Shown here: piece by piece, positions 1 through 30,649 of the stretch
Layout of the letters: the number at the start of each line of letters is the position of its first letter
Numbering within the stretch: position 1 is the stretch's first letter
Assembly (NCBI GenBank): GCA_026225945.1
Contig: JAMJFZ010001228.1
Location: forward strand, 169,001-233,000
Length of the DNA: 64,000 bases
Reading direction: 5' to 3'
From: Cricetomys ansorgei
Lineage: Eukaryota; Chordata; Mammalia; Rodentia; Nesomyidae
The notes under the pieces: model-generated
Told to the model about the DNA's origin: nothing
Seen by the model: the letters and a program-made list of their open reading frames with translations, nothing else
Database searches by the model: none
Made by a program: the position numbers and the translations under genes

Positions 1-964
1 TGTTGTGCTTGAATAAAATAAAAAGCTTACTTATGTTTTTAGCTGACGTTAAAAATTTGAGGACCAATGAAGCATGAAGTGATTGAAAAGAATATTTTGT
101 AGCACATTGTTTGGAGGAAGCCAGCTGCTAAGGGAGTGGGCCAGCTAACTGTGCTGCCAGAATCTGGTTTAGAAAATAATACCCGCAGAAATATGTGTAT
201 GAAGAAAAGGCTGCTTTTAATCCCCACTTAATTTTCATTCTCTACTGGGTCAGCTTTTACATTTGAAATGCTTGTGGCTGATTTTACTGCTAGAGCTACA
301 CCTGAACACTGTTGGCTCTTTAGGTGTTTCCATTTGAAGATTACAACCGAAGGACACTGGACAATCAAACACGTGAACTCTCATATAACAAAGTGGGAGA
401 AAGGATGGTATTTATATGTAAATTCAATACGGCCCTACGTTTAACCCTATTCCCATTGGCCTTTTACCAGGTGGAGAAAAGCTAGGACTCCACTATTAAA
501 AATACCAAATCAGATAGTTCCAGCTGGGGTTTCTTAATCACTAAAAAGGCAAAATTCAAGGTCACTTTTAATATCTTAAGTAGATAATGATCTTAGCATT
601 TACTTTAGATATTAAGTCTGAGGTTCTTGTCTTTTGCCTTATTGACTAAACTGTGTTGCTAATTTTGAACTTTGGAATTTGTTTCCTTGAAAAGAAACGG
701 CGTTTAATGTGGAGGAAAATGTGTCCTAGGATCATTCAGTTTATCAATATTCTCACCCAAAAGTTGGCTCACTAATTAGATTCAGTGCCATAGAACGCGT
801 GAGCAGATCATTTTAATCAATCTGTTGGAAGATCAATTTTCTTGTGACTGAATGATTAAAAAAATGAAGCAACTGCATGAATTACACAGGGAAGGTGACA
901 CATCTAGCTCCACAGGGATTTTAAAACCAGAATCTTAATTGTGTATCTGGACTGGTTGGTGGTC

Positions 965-992
965 TTTTTTTTTTTTTTTTTTTTTTTTTTTT
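965..992. repeat. T28 homopolymer
   Basis: Uninterrupted run of 28 T in DARS1 intron 4. Confidence 0.95.
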
Positions 993-1261
993 GAGTAAGA
1001 TTTTTCTAGAAGCAGAAGATGTGATTCCTATGCAACATTGTGCTTCTGATCTCACTTTTCATTGTCACCTGATTCTTCAGCTAAAAAGTTGAGCAAGAAG
1101 TTTTTTCCCCTTTCTTTTGAAATATTCTTTTAAATTTAGTGTCATTTAAAAGTTAGAGAGTTGTTGGTTCCAATTGAGTCTTATAAAGTCAGTTTTTTTT
1201 GCTGTTATTAGTTTTGTTTTCTTGTTTTTGGTAAGGTACCCTTTCAGTATCAACTGTTAAA

Positions 1262-1274
1262 AAAATATAATATA

Positions 1275-1330
<56 letters not shown>

Positions 1331-1340
1331 ATAATATAAA
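1262..1340. repeat. (TA)n microsatellite
   Basis: About 80 bp of A/T-only sequence with a pure TA core of roughly 26 units (1281-1322) and imperfect flanks. Confidence 0.95.
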
Positions 1341-1424
1341 TGCAAGTTTTTGAAGTTTAAGGATAACCTTATAGCAGCAGCTTTAAAGGACTATAACTAA
1401 TATGGATAGTAGTTTTGATGTTTG

Positions 1425-1512
1425 TTTTGTCTGAGACAGTCTCTCACTATAGCCCTGGCTGGCCTGGAACTTGCTATGTGGACAAGTCTGACTTCAAAAT
1501 CACAGAGCTAAC
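1425..1512 (-). repeat. B1 SINE remnant
   Basis: Antisense B1: GAGACAGTCTCTCACTATAG, then CCCTGGCTGGCCTGGAAC; diverged and truncated. Confidence 0.8.
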
Positions 1513-2251
1513 CCTAACCCTCCACTTCAGTAGTTTTTAAAGTTAAAAATAACATAAAAATAACAAGTCCTTGTGCTTGTTCATCAACCTTCCTTTTACC
1601 CCAAACATCAGGCTGTTTTGATTCTAAAAACAAAGCTTTTCTGTACATAACTATATACGTGTTTGATTTTATTTTTCTTTGTATTAGTCATTGTGGTTAA
1701 ATGATTTATTGATAGCTGGTGAGTCACAAGTATATTCCTCATGCTCTAGTGAGTCACCAAGCTACTTACTGGTTTTGTTTATTTTCTTCCTTTGAGATAT
1801 TTCACCTAAAATAGATATTTCACTAGTTGGTAGGTATATAACTTCTGATTACTGTATTAACTACTCAAGCTGAAAAATAAAAAAACGTAGTGCTCAAAAG
1901 TCCCACTGAATTAGAAAACCTATTTAGCACCACTCTGGTCTAAGCAGTTGGCTAAGCTTGTATCAACAAGAGGAAAGAGATTGAAAACTGAGCAGAGACA
2001 TGGTAGAAGCTCTCTGGTAAGAGTAGATGCTTATCTAGAGTTTGAGGCCAAAAGAAGCCAAATATCCACTTGGATAAGTTGGTGACTTGGGCTTTGCATT
2101 GTGATGCATTGCTGCTCCTTGAACAGCTGTACCTACATGTTTTGACTCTTTGTTGAAGCAAGTTGTTTATCTGTTAGAAAAAGAAATGACTGTAGCCCTG
2201 TCTAGTTCAGTATTGAAATTTTGGATAAAGTCATGCTTTGAAAATTAAGTC

Positions 2252-2461
2252 TAAGAGGCTCTAGAGATGGCACAGCAGTTAATGGAACTGGTTGTTTTTA
2301 CAGACAACTGGGTTTGATTCCTAGCACCTGCATGGCAGCTCATAACCATAACTGCAGTTGCAGAGAATCTGACACCCCCTTCGGGCCACTGTGAGCATTG
2401 GACACACACATGGTATGCAAAACACCTGTGTACATAGCAATAAATACATAATTTTTTTTAA
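2252..2461 (+). repeat. B2 SINE
   Basis: tRNA-derived head (GAGATGGCACAGCAGTTAA), B box GGTTTGATTCC, and an AATAAATACATA A-rich tail. Confidence 0.85.
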
Positions 2462-2998
2462 ATTAAGTGTAGTTGGGAAGATTTCTCAGTGGGTAAAATA
2501 CTTGCCATACAACAGTGGGTTTCAGCCTATGGGTCAAGACCCCTTTGGGGGTCAAATAACCCTTCAGAGGGGTTGCTAAGACCATTTGCATATCAGATAT
2601 TTATATTACAATTCAAAACAGTAGTAAAATTATAGTTATGAAGTAGCAATGAAAATAATTTTATGGTTGGGGTTCAGCCCAACATGAAGAACTGTCTTAA
2701 AGGGTTGCAGCATTAGGAAGGTTGAGAACCACTGATATACAAGCTCGAGGACCTAGATTGGAATCACCCATGTAAAAACTGGACACAGCATCTTACAGGT
2801 CTGTAATTTCAGCACTCCTACAGGGAGGTAGGAAGCAAAGACAGGAGAATCCCTAGAAGCTCTCTGGCTGGTTAGCCTGGCCTACAAAGCAGGAAAACTG
2901 TAAAGAGTCCCTCTCTCAAATAAATTAGAAAGCAAAGACTGACACTCCCAAGTTATTCTCTTTCATGAGCACCATGTTAAGCACATGCACACACAAAA
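2462..2998 (+). repeat. B4 (ID/B1-type) SINE, interrupted
   Basis: 5' part 2462-2512 (GGGAAGATTTCTCAGTGGGT) and 3' part 2735-2998 (GAGGACCTAGATTGGAATC, then a B1-like body) are separated by the hAT-like element at 2513-2734. Confidence 0.75.
2513..2734. mobile_element. hAT-Charlie-like non-autonomous DNA transposon (URR1-like)
   Basis: 222 bp with terminal inverted repeats CAGTGGGTTTCAGCCT and GGTTGAGAACCACTG. It is flanked by an imperfect 8-bp duplication, CCATACAA and ATATACAA (6 of 8 bases match). The interior (AATTTTATGGTTGGGGTTCA) fits the rodent URR1 group as I know it. It lies inside a B4 SINE. Confidence 0.8.
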
Positions 2999-3309
2999 TT
3001 AAGTCTAAAATCTGGTGTCAGAAATTACCAGGTAGTTTATAGGATTGACTCACTTAGCCTAAATGTAACTAGTGTCTTATTGTTTCATACTTGCAAGGTT
3101 CTGCTGAGCTCTTCTAAGGTTGGCAACATTAGGGCATCAGACTACATCAGGGCTAATGGAAAAGGTAATACGATTCTTGGACATTGGAAAACTCTTAGCA
3201 GATGGCCCATTACTTGAATGTCTGTCACATAAGCTTTAGAGAAATAGTGCAGCCCATGAGGCCTTAAGAATTAAAGTGTATTGTTTGCAAGTATGCTGAA
3301 GATGCACTC

Positions 3310-3535
3310 TGAGATATTAAATTTAGTGCTAATTCTTGAGTCAGCGACAAATAACCTTTGATTTATTTGCGGCCAGCTGTGTGGCAGTCAGCTAATTAAC
3401 CTCTTAGAATCTGTTGTGTTGTTTTGTTTTGTTTTCCATCTTTAAATGATGAAGCCTACCTTATTGGCACTTGTAAAGTTTAAATGGAATGGCGTATGCG
3501 TATCCAAAGCACTTCACACATAACTGGAACTTAGA
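3310..3535 (+). repeat. MIR SINE remnant
   Basis: Ancient tRNA-derived MIR: CCAGCTGTGTGGCAGTCA, then TTAACCTCTTAGAATCTG, CCATCTTTAAATGATGAAG and CACATAACTGGAAC. A short (TTTTG)n sits in the middle. Predates rodents. Confidence 0.72.
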
Positions 3536-3835
3536 AGGAGATGGCTGAGTGATAATGGGAGCAGTGCTTTAGAGATTTGCATATTAAAATGACTTTTATG
3601 AGCTACAGAACTAAAGTGTGTTAGCTTCTTCAGCATTTAAAAAAATAAATTGAACAAAATGCCATGGAATGGTGACATAAAATTTATAAAGCATTCCATA
3701 TTCTCTGCAAATGAGAAAAGAATGTGCAGGAGTTATACAGCAAATAGAAAACAGTGACCATAGAAGATGCTGTTGGATTAACATTTGAATCTGGGTAATA
3801 AATACGTTCTTTTATAATTTAAAAAATAAGGGTTT

Positions 3836-4036
3836 TTAAAATATTTTTATTTTATGCATATGAATGTTTTGCTTGCATGTTTGTAAGTGCACAATGTTTG
3901 TGCCTGGGTCCCATGGAAGCTAAAGAGTGTAGTGGGTCCCTTGAACTGTAAGCTGCCAGGCGGGTACAGGAACTGAACCCGAGTCCTCTGAAAGAGCAAC
4001 AGATTCTCTTAACTACCAAGCGTCTCTCCAGCCCCA
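3836..4036 (-). repeat. B2 SINE
   Basis: Antisense B2 ending ACTACCAAGCGTCTCTCCAG CCCC; internal GGAACTGAACCCGAGTCCTC. Confidence 0.88.
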
Positions 4037-4047
4037 CAAATAAGGTG

Positions 4048-4192
4048 TTGTTGGTGTTTGTTTGAGGCACAGTTTCTCTGTGTACCCTGGCTCTCCTGGA
4101 ACTCACTCTGTAGATCAGGCTGGCTCGAACTCAGAGATCTACCTGCCACTACCTCCCGAGTGCTGGGATTAAAGGCGTGCGCCACCACTGCT
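4048..4192 (-). repeat. B1 SINE
   Basis: Antisense, near full length: TCCTGGAACTCACTCTGTAG and GTGCTGGGATTAAAGGCGTG. Confidence 0.92.
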
Positions 4193-4245
4193 GAAAAACA
4201 AGTTTTAAAACTGTATTTTCTAAACTTTCTATTTAAATAGCTTAC

Positions 4246-4340
4246 CAACTGGGAGTGTGGCTCAGTAGTGAGTAAGACAGTTCTCTAGCATGAGTGATAA
4301 AGCTCCAGATTCTAGCCTCAGCTAGCCAACAAATAGCTTA
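4246..4340 (+). repeat. ID/B4-type SINE fragment
   Basis: ACTGGGAGTGTGGCTCAGTA resembles an ID head; truncated. Confidence 0.55.
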
Positions 4341-4399
4341 AAATTCTAAGAACAAACTATGCCACTTCTGTCATAGATGATTGACAGTCTAACCTGAAG

Positions 4400-4555
4400 G
4401 TTTTCTTTGGTTTTTGGATAGGTTACAGGGTCTTATATTCTACCCCAGACTGGCTTGTAATTTATCCTGCCATTCAGGGTGTCCTTGAACTCACATCAAT
4501 CCTCCTGCCTCAGCCTCCTGAGTACTGGGATTATAAGCATTTACTAACACCCATC
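4400..4555 (-). repeat. B1 SINE (old)
   Basis: TCAGCCTCCTGAGTACTGGG ATTATAAGC; diverged proto-B1-like copy. Confidence 0.75.
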
Positions 4556-4939
4556 TTAGGTGATTCTTATACTCCAGAAAGACAATACAGAAAATATAGA
4601 TAAATGGAAAGAAGGAATGAAGGTAGGAAAGTCAGCACTTGGCCCTAGAACCCAGCAGTAAGGAAAATTAGATGTTTTTCCTTCCCCCAGGTTTGTTTCT
4701 TCACCATATGCATGCAGTTTCATCATCTCCTTGACTAGAGCTGTATGCTATTTAATTCTTTTTCATCTAACTCTACAGAAATGAAAATTTGAGCAGTGAC
4801 TTTCAGATTGTCTACTCCAATAGGAGTCTAATCACAGCATTTATGAGTTTTGTTCTTTAGCCCAGTGATCTCCAGGATCCAGTGACCCAATGAGAGAAAG
4901 AAAATTCACTAATCCACCCATCAGTCCATCTTTCCTTTA

Positions 4940-5028
4940 TTCTTCCTTCCTTTTCTTTCCTCCCTCCCTCCTTCCCTACCTCCCTTCCTTCAATCCATTA
5001 TTTTCCTACTTTTTTTTTTTTTTTTTTT
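4940..5028. repeat. Polypyrimidine tract
   Basis: TTCC/CTCC-rich stretch followed by a T18 run. Confidence 0.85.
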
Positions 5029-5227
5029 ATTCTGAAAGGGTGAGAAAATATTTGAATCTTCCTAGTGTTAATTTGTGTTTGCATCTCAGGTCATGTTGCC
5101 TATGGATGGTATTTGATGTCTCTGAAAATCTCAGTAATGAAAAGGAGCTGATACTGGCACCCTGTGTTCTGGTTCGCCACAGTGTATTATAACCAATTTC
5201 ATTTTACTGTGCCTAGTTAACTGAACT

Positions 5228-5444
5228 TTTTTAAATTTATGTGTATGAGTGTTCTGTCAGCATGTATGTTTGTGTACCACTGTGTGCCTGGTGCCTGCAG
5301 AAGCTAGAGGAGGGTGTCAGATCTTCTTGGACTGGAGCTACAGTCAGAGGCAGTTGTAGTTGGCATGTGGGAGCTTGGGATCTAATTCACATCCTCTGGA
5401 AGAACAGTCCAGTGCTCTTAACCTCTGAGCCATCTCTCTAGCCT
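5228..5444 (-). repeat. B2 SINE
   Basis: Full-length antisense B2, ending CTGAGCCATCTCTCTAGCCT. Confidence 0.9.
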
Positions 5445-5588
5445 TGTAACTGGAATTTTTTTAAGACTGCGGAACATTTAAAGTTATTTATGTTTGATAT
5501 TGTGACGTTAATACTAACATGGGATTCAGAGACAAAGATTATGATTTAATAGTGGTATGTTTGTGTATGAAGTTGACAAGGAGTCAGT

Positions 5589-6147
5589 TGTACTGGTTGT
5601 TTTTTGTCAATACAAGCTGGAATCTGTGGGGGGTACAAAAGTCATTATGCTCATAGATAAGCTCTAGGGGAACCAGAAGTGTTAAACACACAGGGTTGTC
5701 CCTTCAAAGGGCAGGACATATAACCTGTTTTCTACCATAAGGCTAGGAGTAGATTTGGTTAATGTCCTTTGCTATCTTTGTGACTGAGACCAAACCAAAT
5801 CTTCTCCCAGCCTCTTATCTTGGGAAGAGGGAACCTCAGTTGGGAATGGCCTGTGGGGCATTTATTTGATTAATGATTTACATCAATCATTTACATGATT
5901 TGCATTACCTGCCCCTGGGCAAGTAGTCCTGGGTTGTATAAGGAAAGTATATTAAAATAAAGAGCAAGCCAGTCAGCAGTGGTCCTTCATGGTCTTTGCT
6001 TCAGTTCCTGCTTCCAGGTTCCTGCCTTGAGTTTCTGCTCTGATTCCCTTCTTGATTGACTACAGCTAAAGATGAAATAAACTTTTTCCTCCCCAAGTTG
6101 TTTTTTGTCATTACATTTATCACAGCAATAGAAACCTATCTAGGACA
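5589..6147 (+). repeat. LTR-like rodent interspersed repeat
   Basis: Starts TGTACTGGTTG and ends CTATCTAGGACA (TG...CA). It contains AATAAA at 6076 followed by CTTTTTCCTCCCCAAGTTG. The same family recurs antisense at 42897-43281. About 5650-5790 looks like foreign sequence within the copy. I do not assign a family name. Confidence 0.6.
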
Positions 6148-6835
6148 AAGGCTTATGTTTTAATAAATTGACCCACTAAAAATGGGTAAGTGGCTAGCAT
6201 GGTGGCACAGGACTATCCTAGCACTCAGGAAACATGGATTATATAACAACACTCTAAAACAAAACCAATGTCCTTATAGAAAGCTTTTATAAAATATAAA
6301 GAATGATCCTTCTCGCAATTTTATTCTATGGAAACTGTTGGTTATAACTGAAGTTTTAAGTTGGTGATTGGCAGTTCCTAATAGATGGCATGAATGTTTT
6401 GCCTGTTCCTTAAGAACATTCTGATATCAAGATTGTACTAATTTATCTTATTTGCTGAGTGACTAATTATATGGAGAGTCAAAGAGTGGTTAAAAAATGG
6501 AAGAGGCACAGAATACAATGCAGTGACAGTGTGTTTCGGGCATTAATAATGAAAGCAGCTGACTTAGCTCTTGAGAAGATGTGTTTAATTTATTTCATCC
6601 ATTTCTCCTGTACTAAAAGAGTTCCTGGGAGTTCCTCTGCTATTTCCTCTGATTATTTCTCGCTGCACATCCTCTGTAAAACTCAAGCTTTCTAGTTACC
6701 TGATAGATGCAATCCTTTTTCAAAATATGACCATAGAGGCGTGTTTGTTTTGAAAGCTTCCTAGTCCAGTGTCTTTCTGGTGGCAGACTGTGTCATGTAC
6801 ACTGACTGTCTTTACGTGTAAGTCAGTGAAAATCA

Positions 6836-6966
6836 TAGACTGGGATGGTGAATAGTGGTCCACGTCTGTAATCACCGATGGAGGCAGAGGATAAGGAGTT
6901 GAAGGCAAGCCCAGGCTACATAATGAATTAAAAGCCAGCCTAGGCTTCATGAAACTGTCTCCAAAA
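6836..6966 (+). repeat. B1 SINE
   Basis: CACGTCTGTAATCACCGATG, then GAGGCAGAGGATAAGGAG and an A-rich end; diverged. Confidence 0.7.
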
Positions 6967-7404
6967 ACCACCCCCACCCTAAATGTATTAGTAATAGTTC
7001 TGTCACTAATAGTCCTGTGTTGACTGTAAATGTGCATGTGTGTGGACACACACATAAAATACACAGAAAACTCAGCTTTTTATAGGTTCTACTATCAAGT
7101 TTTAGAGTTAGTCTTCTGTTATAAATGAATTTTTTGTTGGTTCAGTTTTTTTCTGTAAATTCACTTATTTTTGCAAATAGGTGTAGGTGAAGGTACACAT
7201 TTAGATGTATAAAATTATTAGAAACATCCAAATTTCAAAGAACATCTGGTGCTAATAAGAAAGAAGACAATGTTTATGGTTTGTTTTTTGTTGTTTGTTT
7301 GTTTGTTTTTTCGTTTGGTCTCCATCCAGTCCTAAGCAGAGAATCTTTGCCCACATTCCAGTGTCTTTCTGGAAGGACACTAGTGTGAAACTCAGTCATT
7401 AAGA

Positions 7405-7640
7405 ATAAAGGTCAGTGGTTAAGACTGCTTGCTCCTTAGAAGACCTGGGTTCAGTTCCCACAACTCACACAGCAATCTTTTAAAAAAAATACAAAATGGG
7501 GGAGCAATTGGGCCATCCAGGTGATCTGGCAGGGAAAGTTACGTGCTGCTAAGCCTGGCAACCGGAATTTGATCCCTTGGACTCATTGGGTCAAATGAAA
7601 GAACTGACCTCCCCGGGTTCTCATCCGACTTTCACAGTCA
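7405..7640 (+). repeat. Two tRNA-derived SINE fragments (B2, B4/B3 type)
   Basis: 7405-7480 has a B2 head (GGTCAGTGGTTAAGACTGC). 7500-7640 has GTGCTGCTAAGCCTGGCAAC with GGAATTTGATCCC, a second head type. Confidence 0.6.
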
Positions 7641-8185
7641 TGCTGTGATATATGCTGAGTCCTTTTATGTCTCTGGGGACTTGGCCTGACTGGATAGGTC
7701 AGGGAATGAAGAAAAGACAAACCTAAGGACACAGGAAAGCTTGGATTGAGTGGACTAGACTGTTGGAGAATCCTTTACACCCTGGTAATTTAGCATGTTT
7801 CTAGAGGTAAACAGAGAGGCAGGTTATTGCATACAGTTTAATCAAGGAAACAGGGTTTATAGTATACAGCTGGATCAAGAAGGCAGGTTTACCAATCTTA
7901 GTAAGAGTAGTCTCTGTAAGGAGCAGTCTTCAGCAATAAATACCAGGGAGGGGGTAAGCTGTGGTGCACATTTTCTGCACATACTGTCAACATCTGCACA
8001 TGGGCCAGATGAAGGCTTTACTATTTTCCCATGAGTCTTAGGCTTTGGGGTCCTTGACATCTCTGTGGCCATGTCAACAAACCAAACACACATTCACTCA
8101 GGACTTACTTAGAGCCTCTTGCAGGTTTATGTACACACTCTTGTGTACACACATACACATAGACACAAAATAAGTCAAGTGCTGT

Positions 8186-8320
8186 TACTGGGCGTGGTGT
8201 CACATATCTTTAATCCCAACATGCAGGAGGCAGAAGCAGAAAGATCTCTGAGTTGAAGGCCAACCAGGGCTTCGTAGTAAATTCTAGGTCTACATAATGA
8301 AAGTCTATCTCAAAGTGGTG
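8186..8320 (+). repeat. B1 SINE followed by G-run
   Basis: ACTGGGCGTGGTGTCACATA, then TTTAATCCCAAC; a G12 run follows at 8321-8331 and beyond. Confidence 0.85.
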
Positions 8321-9629
8321 GGGGGGGGGGGCGGTGTTTAACTTAAGTGACTCTGAAGAAGGCTCTCTGCTAACATATAGTTCAGAAGGCTATCAAAACC
8401 TTCTACATGGGAGTCAGAGGGGGTAAAAGCAAACAGGAAGGTAGGGGCTATGGTTGGAGTAGTCTTGCTTACCAGTGTACTATATGGATCGATGAGGAGA
8501 AAACTTTTCCTCCTGAAGACATGTGAAACAAGCCCTGAATTGTCTGTTCAGGCATCAGCTATACAGCTATTAGATGACAAATTGAATGTCACTACACTGC
8601 CCATGTCAGGAAATGCTTTTAATAGTAAATAGAAGCCCCTGCCCCTGATCCTTCAGGTTTAGAGGTGACTACCTATTTTTTAATTACAAATTATTATTTT
8701 TCTTTAGCTAAATGGTGTGGTACAGGATACTTAAGAGAGAAGAGCTATTAATTCATTTTAAAAAGGTAATTGGTGACAGGATCCTTGGCAGTACAGTCTA
8801 GACCTTTCCAACCCCGAGTAGATGACCTCACAGCTTGCTGTGGTATTCTGGTGTAAAGGTAGCACTGTGTGGTTTCTACGATGTCTAGTAACACCACAAC
8901 TACCGAATATGCAATTCTGTATCAGAATGAAAAGAACTTTCCCATGAGTGCTAAATCTTACCATTTTCACCAAGTACATTGTCACAATCTGTCATAGAAG
9001 AATCTGGGGGAAAAAAAACCTAGTTTAGTTTATATGGGAATCATTTCAAATAATTTCAAATTTCAAACCAAATATATCACACAAGCATTCCTTAAATGTG
9101 AGTGCAGGTCCAGGTTATCAGTCATAATCCAGGGACAAGGCAAGTGTGGAAACCTTAGGCAGTTAAGCACCCTAATATTCTTGGTATCTATAGCATTTTT
9201 CAGTTGCCCTTCTATTATTTAATTCTATTACAAAACAATAATTGCATTTATTAAAGCCAGTATTTCTTATAGGAAATGCTGATCTTAGTGAATCTCAAGT
9301 ATAAGAAGGAAAGAGTTCTTTAATAATTCAAAAACTTTAGTACTTTTCATAATTCAATTGGTCCTATTGCCCTTTATGTCTCAAGTATCTTACAATCTTA
9401 TAAATGGTTACTAAACTGTGGCATCTAAAAATAAAGGCATTTGTTTAAAAGGAATCTTACAAGGTATACTGCATAATAGCTTGTTTTAAATAGGTTGAAG
9501 AGGCTGGCTTTATCAAATATCTCCTGTATTAAGGAATGGTTTGACATATTCTGCTGCTTAAATACCAAATGATTTCTGACATCTCTAATGAGATTATTAA
9601 AGTTGAGGATTTTTTTTTTCTCTTGACAG

Positions 9630-28200
<18,571 letters not shown>

Positions 28201-28750
28201 AGCCACACTTTCCTATTCTCTCCAGTGACCTGCTAGTGGGCAGGATATACTTGAGATATTTAAGATATGCCGTAGGATAAATGTCTTATTAAAGTGCCAC
28301 GGTTATTTTTAAGTAGTTCAGTACAAATTAATTTAGGAAAAAACATTTTAGAACTTCAGATGTGCTTCAATAGGAAATGCTTGAACATTTTAAAGAGAAA
28401 TTTCTATGGTTAAAATTTTTAGTCTTATCATTACAGGAAGTGTTAAGGAGAATTTTAAACAGTTTAAAGATTATATAATTTTTTCTTTTCTATATTATAG
28501 TGGCCACAGTAGGAATATTCTAAATTTTCAATATTTGAACTTTTAACTCTTGTCACTGAAGAAAAAGAATTGGAAAAAGTAACCAAAATTTTTACAAATA
28601 TAAAACTGGTATGTCATGGAAAATTAGAGTGTTCTTAAAAATTACCTGCAGAAATCATATGGAGCAGCTGAGAACACTGACTAAAAACAGTAACACTGAA
28701 ACGTTGTTAAATTCTGAGACTGAAATTCAATAAAAAAGCTAATGATAGTT
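28201..28750 (+). other. DARS1: DARS1 3' UTR (end inferred)
   Basis: AT-rich, repeat-poor sequence directly after the stop. The end is inferred from AATAAA at 28729-28734. An earlier ATTAAA at 28288 and a second AATAAA at 28809 are alternative signals. No transcript evidence is available. Confidence 0.65.
28729..28734 (+). terminator. DARS1: DARS1 polyadenylation signal AATAAA
   Basis: Canonical hexamer about 530 nt after the stop, followed within 20-40 nt by T/GT-rich sequence (AGTTTTGTGTGAC). Alternatives at 28288 (ATTAAA) and 28809 (AATAAA) would give shorter or longer 3' ends. Confidence 0.65.
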
Positions 28751-28849
28751 TTGTGTGACTATAGAAATCTAATTTTATAACTGGTTCTTGGCATATATAC
28801 ATTGGAAAAATAAAAAGTAAACTGATCTTATATAAACGTTAGACATGAG

Positions 28850-28960
28850 AAATGGTACAGAGCATGTGCCTGTAATCACAGCACTAGGGACGTGGGACAG
28901 GAGGGTCAGCAGTTCAAGATCATCCTCTTCCTCATGAGCTTCTGTCTAAAAAGAAAAGAA
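28850..28960 (+). repeat. B1-like SINE
   Basis: GAGCATGTGCCTGTAATCAC AGCACTAGGG, then GTCTAAAAAGAAAAG; about 120 bp after the DARS1 poly(A) signal. Confidence 0.65.
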
Positions 28961-29844
28961 GCATGTGATAGAATCTACAGAAACGTGCACAAAATATAAG
29001 TATCTTAATGTATATCAGTGCCATTGAGAGAATCCACCAAGAAGACTGGCAGGCAGTATGAATTGGCTTGTCATGGTCACTGCACACTGGGCATGCTTGC
29101 TCAGAGTAGCTAGTTGGTGGGGTGGAGGCTGTGGGTCAACATGAGATGCACTCATCGTGTTTGTGCTGGCTCCTGTAACTGCACAGTTGTCCTGTCTGCC
29201 AACAGCAGGAGTTGATGCTGTGCTCCACTGTAACACCACCCCTAGAGACAAAACATCCATTTTGTAGGATCTTCATGTTGCCAGACACTTCCCGCCTGGA
29301 ACAGGGTGAACTGGAAAGGGAACACATGTTCCAGTTACATTTTCTATCCTGCCTATAAGACTATCCTAGGGCTCATAAAACTTGATGTGTCAACATAGAA
29401 TCCTATGCTACAGTTTAAGCTGGGTCCCCCTTCACCACAAATCAAAGACAATGCCTTGGAATCTACAGATCAGGAGCTGGCTTTTAGCTAAACTTGTATG
29501 TATGCTTTCTCAAGCTTGACCATAGGTGAGTCCAAAGCATCAGGCTCTCGTAGCCAGCCATGCCCTTCATCTCCACGCCTAGACAAAGAACTATAGGTAT
29601 TCTGAGAGGGGGAATAGTCTTTATCAGAGATGAACTCTTTAATTGGTTATACAATACTAAATGGTCAGCCTGGAAATCACAAACATAAGCGATACTAAAT
29701 GGACTCAGTTGTATTGTAACAATAACAAAAAGAGGCTGTGAATTTGAGAGGGAGGAAAGGGAAGAGGGGAAATGATACTTTACTTTTACAAAACTTTTAA
29801 TATTTAATTTTTTTTCCTATAATGATAATACAGGAAGCTCTTCA

Positions 29845-29996
29845 TGAGACTGGGGGAAGGGCCTGATGGCCAAAGTCAGTCCTCAGAAACCACATAAAGG
29901 TAGAAGGAAAGAATTGACTCCACAAAGTTGTCCTCTGAACACACACACTCACACTGGCACACTTGTGCCCTTCCTCAGATAATAATAAAATTAAAG
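29845..29996 (+). repeat. tRNA-derived SINE tail part
   Basis: AAGTTGTCCTCTGAACACAC and an A/T-rich AATAATAAAATTAAA end. Confidence 0.6.
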
Positions 29997-30044
29997 AAAC
30001 AAGGATGTTCATGATATTCTGTTGAGTCAAAAAGTAAGGTCTTG

Positions 30045-30265
30045 GGAGCTGAGTAGATGGCTCAGTTGGTAGAGTGCTTGATGTGCAAGCAAAAGTACCC
30101 GAGGTCAATCCCCAGAACCCACGTAAAGAAGCTGGGTGCAGTGCCACCTGCCGGAGGTGGGAAGACAGAAGCAGGAAGATCCCTGGAGGTGCTAGCCAAC
30201 CAGGCTAGCCTATCTGATGAGTTCCCAGCCACAGAGATCTTGAAAAACAAGGTGGACAGCACATG
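30045..30265 (+). repeat. B4 SINE
   Basis: AGATGGCTCAGTTGGTAGAG, GGTCAATCCCCAGAACCC, then a B1-like GAAGACAGAAGCAGGAAGAT. Confidence 0.85.
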
Positions 30266-30649
30266 AACAGTAACAGCCAATTCCTGTGTCTTCCACACAA
30301 AGGCTGCCATAACGAAATGCTTTTTGGAATTTCTGAAATCATCACAGGATCAATGTTGCTTTTACTTAATTACTTCAGAGTAACTTGCATTCAGGTCAGA
30401 AAAAATAAAATAAATGTGTACTCGGTTCCATCCATACTGCTTGTCAATGATACTGCTTCTCGTCTTCCTGATCTGATAACACACCAGCCTGTCATTTGCA
30501 CCAAACTCCTTTGCTGAGTCTGCTAGGGCTGTGACCCGTGATGATCAGCTTGCTGTGCCTGTGTGGCCTGCCACATCTGCACATGAAGGTATAGATCTCT
30601 CTTATGTCTTAGTGGTATAAGGTTTTCCTTTTGGAAGTGGGTGTTCGTT

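Larger units (their letters stand above)
1..9629 (+). other. DARS1: DARS1 intron 4, 3' part
   Basis: No exon matching DARS1 residues before 107 is visible on the + strand, so the intron runs off the left edge and exceeds 9.6 kb. It holds the repeats listed separately. I see nothing recognisable in 1-960, 1520-2250, 6250-6830, 7060-7280, 7640-8180 and 8340-9629. Short reading frames here have no family match and end in low-complexity or SINE sequence. Confidence 0.8.

Noticed and set aside
1508..1521. Telomere-like CTAACCCTAACCCT
   Set aside because: Only two units, at the edge of a B1 remnant; too short for an interstitial telomeric array.
1..9629. DARS1 exon 4 or earlier exons
   Set aside because: No frame encodes the expected residues before 107 with splice sites; the region is intronic.
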